From positions 791,160 through 855,159 of the forward strand of contig NZ_JASHJI010000001.1 of NCBI RefSeq assembly GCF_030733265.1: a stretch of 64,000 nt of DNA, given 5' to 3'. The position numbers were made by a program, and so were the translations under genes. The notes beneath the pieces are model-generated. The model was not told the DNA's origin. It saw only the letters and a program-made list of their open reading frames with translations, and made no database searches. This stretch comes from Roseibium sp. MMSF_3412 (lineage in GTDB: Bacteria > Pseudomonadota > Alphaproteobacteria > Rhizobiales > Stappiaceae). Of the stretch, positions 47,643-55,332 are shown piece after piece; the first letter of the stretch is position 1; each line of letters opens with the position of its first letter.

Positions 47643-48905
47643 TCAGGCCCGGCCTTTCCAGGGCACGAGCACCCGCTCGGCCATACGCATCAGGATGTCG
47701 ATGCTGTATCCGACAATGCCGATCAGGATGATCCCCATGATGACGATGTCGGTCAGCTGGAACTTCGACGCCGCGATAATCATCATGCCGGCGCCCTTCT
47801 GCGCCGCGACGAGTTCCGCCGCAACAACCGTTCCCCAGCAGACGCCCATGGCGACCCGCGCGCCGGTGAAAATCTCCGGAAGCGAGTTGGGGACGATCAC
47901 GTAGCGCAGGATCTGACGCTTGTTGGCACCCAGCGAGAAAGCGGCATGGACCTTGCTGATGTTCACGCCGGAAACACCGGCGCGCGCGGCAATGGTCATG
48001 ATCCAGAGCGCGGCAAGGAACAGAAGCACGATCTTGCCGGTTTCCCAGATGCCGAACCAGATGATGACCAGCGGGATCAGCGCCAGGGGCGGAACCGGCC
48101 GCATGAATTCGACGATGGGGTCGAACCAGCCGCGCACCCAGCTGGAAAGCCCCATGGCATATCCGAGCGGAATACCTACGATGGCACCGGCAACGAAGCC
48201 CCCGACAACACGCAATAGCGACCAGCCGAGATGCTCCCAGAGTGTGAAGTTCTGGTAGCCCTCGGAGGCGATTTCGCCAAAGCGGCTGACCACGGCTTCG
48301 GGAGACGGCATCCAGATGGGCTCCATCTGCAGGCCCTTGTCAGGCTCGAAGTTCAGCGAGCCTTTCGGGGTCATGCTGACAGTTCCGTTCGCCACGGGAA
48401 CCGTCTGACCGGGCTCGATCGCCTGACCGTCCACCGCCGTGACACGGGCCCCATCTCCGTCGTTGCGCGTGACGCGCAACAGAACCGACCGCCAGGCACC
48501 GACGGTGCCGGAATCGTTCTGGGCGAGACCCTCAGTTGTGGCGATTTCCGGGTCGTCAATCTTTGCACCCGGTTCGTGGACGATGACGTCCACCGTGGCT
48601 TCGCCGGTCTCACCGGCATCGTTGACCACGGAATAGGTGAAGCTGGTTTCCCCGGTGAACGGACCGGGGACATGAAACGGCACAAGTTTCGACCCGGTGA
48701 ACGCACCCCAGATGAAAAAGATCACGATGACCGAGATGACAGAGGCAGCGCGATTCGGTCGGATGGCACTTTCATCGCCGAAGGTCACGGTTTTCAGGCT
48801 GGTGAAATCCTGCCCGCGCTGCATGATGCTGCTGAGATAGCTCACCAGGAAATAGCTGGCGAGGAACAGGCCGGCATATACGAGGAAGACAACTGATCCG
48901 GTCAT
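47643..48905 (-). CDS. tauC: Taurine ABC transporter permease with inserted Ig/cadherin-like domain
   Basis: A 420-residue permease, compared with 275 in E. coli TauC. Residues about 195-420 are a standard permease with the EAA loop SLGANKRQILRYVIVPNSL. The extra length is at the front: TM1 about 4-24, TM2 about 53-70, then about 110 residues, probably periplasmic, before the conserved PSPEAVV. Residues 88-110 read SFTYSVVNDAGETGEATVDV, and 144-190 read RNDGDGARVTAVDG and GTVSMTPKGSLNFEPDKG. This is the sequence style of Ig/cadherin-like repeats of surface adhesins. It overlaps tauB by 4 bp. Together with TauA and TauB it would import taurine across the inner membrane. Confidence 0.9.
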   Translation of the reverse strand: MTGSVVFLVYAGLFLASYFLVSYLSSIMQRGQDFTSLKTVTFGDESAIRPNRAASVISVIVIFFIWGAFTGSKLVPFHVPGPFTGETSFTYSVVNDAGETGEATVDVIVHEPGAKIDDPEIATTEGLAQNDSGTVGAWRSVLLRVTRNDGDGARVTAVDGQAIEPGQTVPVANGTVSMTPKGSLNFEPDKGLQMEPIWMPSPEAVVSRFGEIASEGYQNFTLWEHLGWSLLRVVGGFVAGAIVGIPLGYAMGLSSWVRGWFDPIVEFMRPVPPLALIPLVIIWFGIWETGKIVLLFLAALWIMTIAARAGVSGVNISKVHAAFSLGANKRQILRYVIVPNSLPEIFTGARVAMGVCWGTVVAAELVAAQKGAGMMIIAASKFQLTDIVIMGIILIGIVGYSIDILMRMAERVLVPWKGRA

Positions 48906-49708
48906 GCTGCTGTCTCCGATCGGCCCATGATTTCCTCTTCCATTTCCCAGATCATCGAGAGGATCTCCTCACGCGTTTCCCCGAAACCATCGCTTTTCTT
49001 GACTTCGCGAAGGTCCGCCTCAACACCGCGATCGGCAAATGGCAGACGATATTCCTTGTGAATGCGTCCGGGCCGAGGCGCCATGACGAGCAGACGCTCG
49101 CCAAGAAGCAGCGCCTCTTCCACGGAGTGCGTGATCAGAATGACGGTCTTGCCGGTTTCCTTCCAGAGCTTCAGAACGAGGCCCTGCATTTTCTCGCGCG
49201 TCAGCGCGTCAAGGGCACCGAGCGGTTCGTCCATCAGGATGACATCCGGGTCGTTGGCGAGACAGCGCGCGAGGGCGACACGCTGCTGCATGCCGCCGGA
49301 CAGCTCGTAAACCGCCTTTTCCTTGAAGTCCTGCAAGCCGACCGTTTCGAGCAGATGATCCACGATCTGGTCACGTTCGCGCTTGGGGGTCGATTTCATG
49401 CGCGGTCCGAATTCGACATTCTTGCGCACGTTCATCCACTCGAACAGAGCGCCCTTCTGGAACACCATGCCCCGTTCGGCATTCGGCCCGGTGACAACGT
49501 GGCCGTTCATGCGCACCTGTCCGCCGGTGGGTGCCAGAAAGCCCGCAACGATGTTCAAGAGTGTGGTCTTGCCGCAACCCGACGGCCCCAGGACCGACAT
49601 GATTTCACCGGTCTTCAGCTCAATGGACACGTCCTTGAGCGCTTGTACATGTGTTCCGTTGGGAAGATCGAAACGCATGGAGAGATTTTCGATATGGAGG
49701 CCGTCCAT
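48902..49708 (-). CDS. tauB: Taurine ABC transporter ATP-binding protein
   Basis: A 268-residue ABC ATPase. Walker A GPSGCGKTT (about residues 40-48), Q-loop VFQKGALFEW, signature LSGGMQQRVALARCL and Walker B VILMDEPLGALDALT are present. ABC proteins of this type power aliphatic sulfonate and taurine import. AGGAGATGACAGGCA precedes the ATG. Start overlaps nothing; its stop overlaps tauC by 4 bp, and tauA lies 82 bp upstream. Confidence 0.93.
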   Translation of the reverse strand: MDGLHIENLSMRFDLPNGTHVQALKDVSIELKTGEIMSVLGPSGCGKTTLLNIVAGFLAPTGGQVRMNGHVVTGPNAERGMVFQKGALFEWMNVRKNVEFGPRMKSTPKRERDQIVDHLLETVGLQDFKEKAVYELSGGMQQRVALARCLANDPDVILMDEPLGALDALTREKMQGLVLKLWKETGKTVILITHSVEEALLLGERLLVMAPRPGRIHKEYRLPFADRGVEADLREVKKSDGFGETREEILSMIWEMEEEIMGRSETAA

Positions 49709-49790
49709 TGCCTGTCATCTCCTGCAGCTTGAAAGGAGGGAGTGCGGGGGGGCCGGACCCGGCCGCCCCGCGTGTTGCAGGGATGTTATC

Positions 49791-50792
49791 TTACTCTGTG
49801 TTGGTGGCTGCCAGATAGCTGGAATCCACGGTGTCGACATAGCTGTCGAGCGCCTGCGGGATCGAACCGGCTTCCTGGAAGACATCCGCCACACCGAGCA
49901 TGAAGGTCTGGACGTTGCCGCCCATCCACTTGTCGCTCAGCTTCTCTTCAACATTCGGGAACGTGAAGGTTGCAAGCGTAGAAGCAGTTGCGTCCACGTC
50001 CATGCCCGCATCCTTGGCGATGACCGCGATCATCTCGTCCTTGTTGTCACCCTTGTTCCACATGGCGTTCGCCTCGGCGGTCACCTTGAGGAACTTGGTC
50101 AGCATTTCGCTTTCCTCTGCGGCGAAATCGGACGGGACACTGATGCCGTCAAATACAAGAATGCCGAGTTCTTCCTTTTCGGCACCGGTCAGAAGCACGT
50201 TGCCGTGTTCGACCATCCGGCGCAGCGCGCCACCCCAGCCACAGACCATGTCCAGGCTGCCCTGTGCGAAGGCGGCGGCCCCGTCGGCAGGTGCCATATC
50301 GACGATTTCCATCGTCGTGATGTCGACACCGAAATGCTTCATCTGGGACAGGAAGCCATAGTGGGCCGCGGTTCCGATCGGAACACCGACCTGCTTGCCT
50401 TCCAGTTCCTTGGCATTGTTCTTGTCGATCTCGAGAGCTTCGGCCACGACGCAGTTGTCGTTTTCGGAGTAGCTCACCGCGATGTCCGTCAGGATGATGT
50501 CCTGACCGGCGGACGCTGCAACCACGAAGGGCGGTACGCCCTGGCTGACGGCGATCTGAACGTCGCCGGACGCCATCGCAGCAGACATTGCCGTGCCGGT
50601 GTCAAACGACACCCAGTTGATGTTGACGCCGAGCTCTTTTTCATAAAGGCCTTTTTCCTTGGCGTACTGGAACGGCATCGGCCACTCCAGGAAGTAGGCC
50701 ACGGTCAGGTCCTCGGCGTATGAATTTGCCGGCAATCCGCTCATGAATGCCAGAGCTGCGAATGTGCCTAAAAGTTTTGATCTGTAGGTCAT
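49791..50792 (-). CDS. tauA: Taurine-binding periplasmic protein
   Basis: A 333-residue SBP of the NitT/TauT/SsuA type with a signal peptide (residues 1-26, ending SYA). It binds taurine in the periplasm and delivers it to TauBC. Seen are EDLTVAYFLEWPMPFQYAK, VQIAVSQGVPPFVVAA and a DMVCGWGGALRRM segment typical of taurine-binding proteins of marine alphaproteobacteria. The ATG at 50792 gives a proper signal peptide; an in-frame extension upstream crosses the promoter. First gene of tauABC and divergent from tpa. Confidence 0.92.
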   Translation of the reverse strand: MTYRSKLLGTFAALAFMSGLPANSYAEDLTVAYFLEWPMPFQYAKEKGLYEKELGVNINWVSFDTGTAMSAAMASGDVQIAVSQGVPPFVVAASAGQDIILTDIAVSYSENDNCVVAEALEIDKNNAKELEGKQVGVPIGTAAHYGFLSQMKHFGVDITTMEIVDMAPADGAAAFAQGSLDMVCGWGGALRRMVEHGNVLLTGAEKEELGILVFDGISVPSDFAAEESEMLTKFLKVTAEANAMWNKGDNKDEMIAVIAKDAGMDVDATASTLATFTFPNVEEKLSDKWMGGNVQTFMLGVADVFQEAGSIPQALDSYVDTVDSSYLAATNTE

Positions 50793-51111
50793 TGATTTTT
50801 TCTCACTGTTCCCTCGGTACATTACAGACGCGCAGATTTTCCTGTCTCGTGCCGCTCTCCTCGAATATCGGCTTGCCTGCATGGCGAAAATGGTTACGAC
50901 AGAACGGCGCGGTTACAATAGAAACACTGATCTGGATCTATTGTATATCTTTATCTGGCCCTATATGTCCCCGCCGGGCCGTGTTGACTGAAAACAATTG
51001 GTGCAACGGACTGCTTGAATTGTGAGCAGGCGCACAAAAAATCGCTTGCGCAGTCCGAAACGAATTCACCCTTTTCGCGTCCATAACCCGCAGCTTTGAA
51101 AGGACATCGCC
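50793..51111. promoter_or_regulatory. tauA/tpa divergent control region with TauR direct repeat
   Basis: Two direct 10-mers, CTGGATCTAT (50932-50941) and CTGGCCCTAT (50955-50964), start 23 bp apart on the plus strand. They resemble the CTGGACYTAA direct repeats reported for TauR of Rhodobacter (recalled, not checked). An identical period occurs upstream of xsc. It probably mediates taurine-dependent TauR activation of tpa and tauABC. No gene lies in this 319-base interval. Confidence 0.7.
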
Positions 51112-52491
51112 ATGAACGTCGCTGCTTCACCGAATGATCTGAGCGAAATCATTGAAGCCGACCGCAACCACGTCTGGCATCATCTGCTTCAGCACAAGGC
51201 GCTGGAGACGATCGACCCCAAAATCATGGTTGAAGGCAAGGGCATGAAGCTCTGGGATGCGACCGGCAAGGAACATCTCGATGCGGTCTCCGGTGGTGTG
51301 TGGACCGTCAATGTCGGCTATGGGCGCGAGTCCATCGCGGATGCCATTCGCGACCAGCTCGTGAAGCTGAACTATTTTGCGAACTCCGCCGGGTCCATCC
51401 CCGGCGCGCTGTTTTCCGAACGGCTGATTTCCAAGATGCCGGGCATGAGCCGGGTCTATTTCACCAATTCGGGCACCGAGGCCAACGAAAAGGCCTTCAA
51501 GATGGTTCGCCAGATCGCGCACAAGCGCTTCGGCGGCAAGAAACACAAGATCCTCTATCGCGAGCGCGACTATCACGGGTCGTCGATCACGGCGATCTCT
51601 GCCGGCGGGCAGCAGGAGCGGAATGCGCAGTACGGCCCCTATACGCCTGGTTTCGTCGAGGTCCCGCATTGCTGCGAATACCGCGCGCAGTGGGATGTCG
51701 AGAACTACGGCGAACGCGCCGCAGACGCCATCGAGGAGGTCATCCTGCGCGAAGGCCCGGACACGGTGGGGGCGCTCTGCCTGGAGCCGGTCACCGCTGG
51801 CGGCGGCGTGATTACACCGCCCCAGGGTTACTGGGACCGGGTTCAGGAAATCTGCAAGAAATACGACATCCTGCTTCATATCGACGAGGTGGTCTGCGGC
51901 GTCGGGCGCACGGGCACCTGGTTCGGCTACCAGCACTACGGAATCAAGCCGGATTTCGTGACAATGGCCAAGGGCGTCGCTTCAGGCTACGCGGCAATTG
52001 CCTGCATGGTCACGACGGAAGAGGTCTTTGACATGTTCAAGGATGATGCGTCCGACCCGATGAGCTTCTTCCGCGATATTTCAACCTTTGGCGGATGTAC
52101 GGCCGGCCCGGCCGCCGCGCTCGAGAACATGCGCATCATCGAAGATGAAGGCCTCCTGGACAACACGACCCGAATGGGCGATCGGCTGATGTCGAACCTC
52201 AACGGCCTGATGGAAAAGCACAAGGTTGTCGGCGATGTGCGCGGCAAAGGCCTCTTCTGCGGCGCAGAACTGGTCGCGGACCGTGCCACGAAAGAACCGG
52301 TTGCTGAAAAGCAGATGCAGGCGGTCGCTGCGGACTGCATGGCACAAGGCGTCATCATCGGTGTCAGCAACCGCGCCGTTCCCGGTCTCAACAACGTCAT
52401 CTGCCTGTCTCCGGCGCTGATTGCCGGCGAAAGCGACATCGATCACATCAGCGACGCGATCGACGGTGCGCTGACACGCGTCTTCGGCTGA
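51112..52491 (+). CDS. tpa: Taurine-pyruvate aminotransferase
   Basis: A 459-residue class III PLP aminotransferase. It converts taurine plus pyruvate to sulfoacetaldehyde plus alanine. The substrate-binding start (MLxDAxGKEHLDAVSGGVWTVN region), FTNSGTEANEKAFKM, the DEVVCGVGRTG motif (Asp binding the PLP pyridine) and TMAKGVASGYA (Schiff-base Lys) are visible. It is next to tauABC (divergent), tauR and xsc, which secures the assignment. AAAGGACATCGCC precedes the ATG. Confidence 0.93.
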   Translation: MNVAASPNDLSEIIEADRNHVWHHLLQHKALETIDPKIMVEGKGMKLWDATGKEHLDAVSGGVWTVNVGYGRESIADAIRDQLVKLNYFANSAGSIPGALFSERLISKMPGMSRVYFTNSGTEANEKAFKMVRQIAHKRFGGKKHKILYRERDYHGSSITAISAGGQQERNAQYGPYTPGFVEVPHCCEYRAQWDVENYGERAADAIEEVILREGPDTVGALCLEPVTAGGGVITPPQGYWDRVQEICKKYDILLHIDEVVCGVGRTGTWFGYQHYGIKPDFVTMAKGVASGYAAIACMVTTEEVFDMFKDDASDPMSFFRDISTFGGCTAGPAAALENMRIIEDEGLLDNTTRMGDRLMSNLNGLMEKHKVVGDVRGKGLFCGAELVADRATKEPVAEKQMQAVAADCMAQGVIIGVSNRAVPGLNNVICLSPALIAGESDIDHISDAIDGALTRVFG

Positions 52492-52503
52492 CGGCGTCTC
52501 CTC

Positions 52504-52533
52504 CCGGCTCTTGCCCTCAGGCTGCAAGAGCCG
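52504..52533 (+). terminator. Possible terminator after tpa
   Basis: An 11-bp stem (ccggctcttgc at 52504-52514 with gcaagagccgg at 52523-52533), 8-base loop, followed by a weak T-rich tail (cctttgttgc). It lies 13 bp after the stop. Confidence 0.55.
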
Positions 52534-52554
52534 GACTTCAGCCTTTGTTGCTTG

Positions 52555-52985
52555 CCCGCGCGGCCCCGGCCTTGAGCCGGGGCCTTTTGCGTGGCGCTGC
52601 TCGGGTTCCGGATCGGGTCCGGGACGGCGCTGGGTGTTTGTTGAACGCACGCGACAAGCACGCCCCCTTACCCCCGCACCTTGTTGCCCTCCCATTTCAC
52701 CGGTCGTCCCATGGCTCGACCATGGGACCCATGCCGTGACCTTTCCCGGATCGGGGATATGAGTTTGGGGCGCCGGAACGGCCTGGATTGCCGGATCAAG
52801 TTCGGCAATGACGGGTCATTTAGGTTTTCCAGGACGAACGGACCATTGGCGCCTGAACGCGTTGGTGAAAGCACAGAGTTGAACAGAGCGTCACTGCCCC
52901 TTGTTCGCCGCCGCCCCGGCCCTGAGCCGGAGCCGCCTGCCAAACGCTGAGCAGGTCCCGGATCAAGTCCGGGACGGCGCGGTTT
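52555..52985. repeat. Mosaic intergenic repeats between tpa and tauR
   Basis: Two related units, 52555-52633 and 52913-52985, share gccccggcc-tgagccgg, gctg and tcccggatc-gtccgggacggcgc. Between them, 52702-52815 carries the ccatgg/gaccatggg hairpin and the ccggatcaagttcggcaatg type seen near 26.0 kb and 28.6 kb. The 648-base interval 52492-53139 contains no convincing gene. Confidence 0.7.
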
Positions 52986-53105
52986 TTTTGCTTGCAGGCC
53001 GCAGGCCTCCTCTTTGCCATCGCCCGGGGTGACAGCCGGGATGCCTTGGCTTGCAACTTTGACGGTCTCAACGGGAATTGCCAAATATTTCCGGATGGCT
53101 ATGCT

Positions 53106-53137
53106 ATAGGTCCACAAACAACAAAAATTAGGGCCAG
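53106..53137 (-). promoter_or_regulatory. Possible TauR autoregulatory site
   Basis: On the minus strand the 10-mers CTGGCCCTAA (53137-53128) and GTGGACCTAT (53115-53106) lie 22 bp apart and end just before the tauR ATG. Same motif as at tauA/tpa and xsc but inverted in orientation, with a one-base shorter period and one degenerate base at the far site. Binding here would occlude translation or transcription start, as expected for MocR autorepression. Confidence 0.45.
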
Positions 53138-53139
53138 AT

Positions 53140-54609
53140 ATGGCGATTCCGGCAGAGACATTCTTTCTCCGGCCAGACAATGAAACGTCCCTCCAACAGC
53201 AGATCCAGCGACTGGTCGTGGAAGCGATCCTGTCGGGGCGCTGCCTGCCGGGGGAGAAAATGCCGTCTTCGCGCAAGCTTGCCGAGCATCTCGGCGTTGC
53301 CAGGATCACGGTCACGATCGCCTATACCGAACTGGTTTCGAACGAGTATCTCGTTTCCAGGGGACGGTCGGGCTATTTCGTTGCGCAGACAGCCCCGAGC
53401 CGGCCGAAATTCTCGCTTCCCAATCAATCCGACAAGGCGCAGGTGGACTGGTCGAAGACCATCGGGCAGCGCTTTTCCGAACATGTGCCGCTCGTGCGGC
53501 CCGACAACTGGCGCGATTACAAGTATCCGTTCATCTATGGCCAGTCGGATTCAAGGCTGTTCGACCATCACAACTGGCGAAACTGCGCGCTCAAGGCCGT
53601 CGGGCGCAAGGACTTCGACACGCTGGCAACCGACTATTACGAGCGTGACGATCCCATGCTGGTCGAGTTCATTCTGCGCCAGATCCTGCCGAGGCGCGCG
53701 ATCACGGCGCGGCCGGAGGAAATCCTGATCACGATGGGCGCGCAGCATGCGCTCTGGATCACGGCCCAGATCCTTCTGACCCAAAGACGCACCGCCGCCA
53801 TCGAGAACCCCTGCTATCCCGGGCTCCGCCAGATCCTGAGCCAGACCCGTTGCAACACGGTTGCGGTCGATGTCGATGCGGCCGGCATGCCACCGGAGGA
53901 TTTGCCCGAGGACGCCGACGTCGTCTTCACGACGCCCAGCCACCACTGTCCGACCAATGCGACAATGCCCGTGTCGCGGCGCGAACGGTTGCTTGATCTT
54001 GCCGCGCGCCGGGGTTTCATCATCGTGGAGGATGACTACGAATTCGAGATCTCCTTCCTGAAGTCGCCCTCGCCCGCACTGAAATCCCTCGATCCGACCG
54101 GATCGGTCATCTATGTCGGCTCGTTTTCCAAGTCCCTGTTCCCCGGGCTGAGGCTCGGCTATCTGGTCGCGTCCGAGCCTTTCATCCGCGAGGCGCGGGC
54201 CCTGCGCTCGCTGGTGCTGCGGCATCCGCCCGGGCTCATTCAGCGCACCGCCGCCTATTTCCTGTCGCTCGGCCACTATGATGCCCAGATCGCCCGCATG
54301 GGGCGCATCTACCGGAAACGCAGATCGATCATGGAGCAGAGCATGATGGAAAACGGCCTGGCCCAGATCGGTCAGGGCACATTCGGAGGGTCGTCCTTCT
54401 GGATGAAAGCCGGAGAAGGTGTCGATAGTTCCAGGCTGGCGATGCAGTTGCGCGAAGACGGCGTTCTGATCGAGGCCGGGCGCGCCTTTTTCGCTCAGGG
54501 TGAAGAACAGCCCGGGCACTATCGCCTTGCCTATTCCTCGATCGCTTCGGCACGGATTCCCGACGGCATTTCGCACATTGCCAAGCGCATGAACGAAGCC
54601 GCCGCGTGA
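53140..54609 (+). CDS. tauR: Taurine-responsive MocR/GntR-type regulator
   Basis: A 489-residue MocR-family protein. The N-terminal GntR winged helix (QQIQRLVVEAILSGRCLPGE, residues about 16-35, then SSRKLAEHLGVARITVTIAY) is joined to a class I aminotransferase domain. The PLP Lys is in YVGSFSKSLFPGLRLGY (about residue 330). In the known roseobacter system TauR activates tauABC, tpa and xsc in the presence of taurine. The location between tpa and xsc fits. No inserted sequence; length is typical. Confidence 0.9.
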   Translation: MAIPAETFFLRPDNETSLQQQIQRLVVEAILSGRCLPGEKMPSSRKLAEHLGVARITVTIAYTELVSNEYLVSRGRSGYFVAQTAPSRPKFSLPNQSDKAQVDWSKTIGQRFSEHVPLVRPDNWRDYKYPFIYGQSDSRLFDHHNWRNCALKAVGRKDFDTLATDYYERDDPMLVEFILRQILPRRAITARPEEILITMGAQHALWITAQILLTQRRTAAIENPCYPGLRQILSQTRCNTVAVDVDAAGMPPEDLPEDADVVFTTPSHHCPTNATMPVSRRERLLDLAARRGFIIVEDDYEFEISFLKSPSPALKSLDPTGSVIYVGSFSKSLFPGLRLGYLVASEPFIREARALRSLVLRHPPGLIQRTAAYFLSLGHYDAQIARMGRIYRKRRSIMEQSMMENGLAQIGQGTFGGSSFWMKAGEGVDSSRLAMQLREDGVLIEAGRAFFAQGEEQPGHYRLAYSSIASARIPDGISHIAKRMNEAAA

Positions 54610-54678
54610 GGCAATTTCCGCCCAAAAGCTGCCTGTAACCGCGCTCCTGGAAAGCCGCGTATGAAAAAGTTCGTGAGC

Positions 54679-54739
54679 GCGTGAAAATTTTGTTGATTTT
54701 TTCATAATCCGGAATGAAATTATCCGTGAAATTTTCACG
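54679..54739. promoter_or_regulatory. Operator candidate upstream of the XRE-cupin gene
   Basis: An inverted repeat CGTGAAA-t-TTTCACG occupies 54725-54739. A related element cgtgaaaatttt lies at 54680-54691. They sit 15-75 bp before the start of an XRE regulator gene, in an AT-rich stretch, and are likely binding sites for it. Confidence 0.5.
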
Positions 54740-54753
54740 GACGGATCGCCGGA

Positions 54754-55308
54754 ATGGAAATGAGCAGCCTGGGCGAAGATCTCAGAGCCCTTCGCACAAC
54801 TCGGAAAATGACACTTGAGGACCTTGCCCAGAGGCTCGGCCGGTCCGTCGGCTGGCTGTCCCAGATCGAACGGGACATCTCGACGCCGCGCCTGTCCGAC
54901 CTCCGTCAGATTGCCGATATTTTCGACGTGCCGCTCTCCATCTTTTTCGGCAGCGCCGACGCACCCGATGCCGAAAAGGGACGGATCGTGCGGTCATCCG
55001 CCCGGCGCATCATCGGTGAACGCGACGCCGGACTTGTCGAGGCGCTGGTGTCGCCGGATCTCACCGACGATTTCGAAATGATCCACTCCACGTTTCAACC
55101 CGGCTCGAGCCGGAAGAGCCCCATTTCACGCCCCACGCAGGAGCTTGCCTACATGATCTCGGGCAAGCTGGACATCTGGCTGGATGACGATGCCTTCACC
55201 GTGACCACCGGAGACAGTTTCCGCATCCGCAATGCCTCCTATCGTTGGGCCAACCCCTACTCGGAACCCGCAGTCGCCGTCTGGGTGATTTCCCCGCCGG
55301 TCTACTGA
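54754..55308 (+). CDS. XRE-family regulator with cupin domain
   Basis: A 184-residue protein. An N-terminal Cro/CI helix-turn-helix (about residues 6-60, LGEDLRALRTTRKMTLEDLA, then VGWLSQIERDISTPRLS) is fused to a C-terminal cupin (about 105-180, PTQELAYMISGKLDIWLDDD, TVTTGDSFRIRN). PuuR-like members of this architecture sense polyamines or other amines. It is followed 24 bp later by the first FAD/GcvT gene, so it probably controls that operon and its own promoter. Confidence 0.87.
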   Translation: MEMSSLGEDLRALRTTRKMTLEDLAQRLGRSVGWLSQIERDISTPRLSDLRQIADIFDVPLSIFFGSADAPDAEKGRIVRSSARRIIGERDAGLVEALVSPDLTDDFEMIHSTFQPGSSRKSPISRPTQELAYMISGKLDIWLDDDAFTVTTGDSFRIRNASYRWANPYSEPAVAVWVISPPVY

Positions 55309-55332
55309 ACCTTTCAAGAGGAAAGCTGAAGA

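Noticed and set aside
53551..54738. Long minus-strand open frame opposite tauR (395 codons)
   Set aside because: GC-rich third positions leave long antisense frames open; the plus strand shows clear MocR motifs. The same applies to antisense frames opposite 55333-57774 and 59420-61861.
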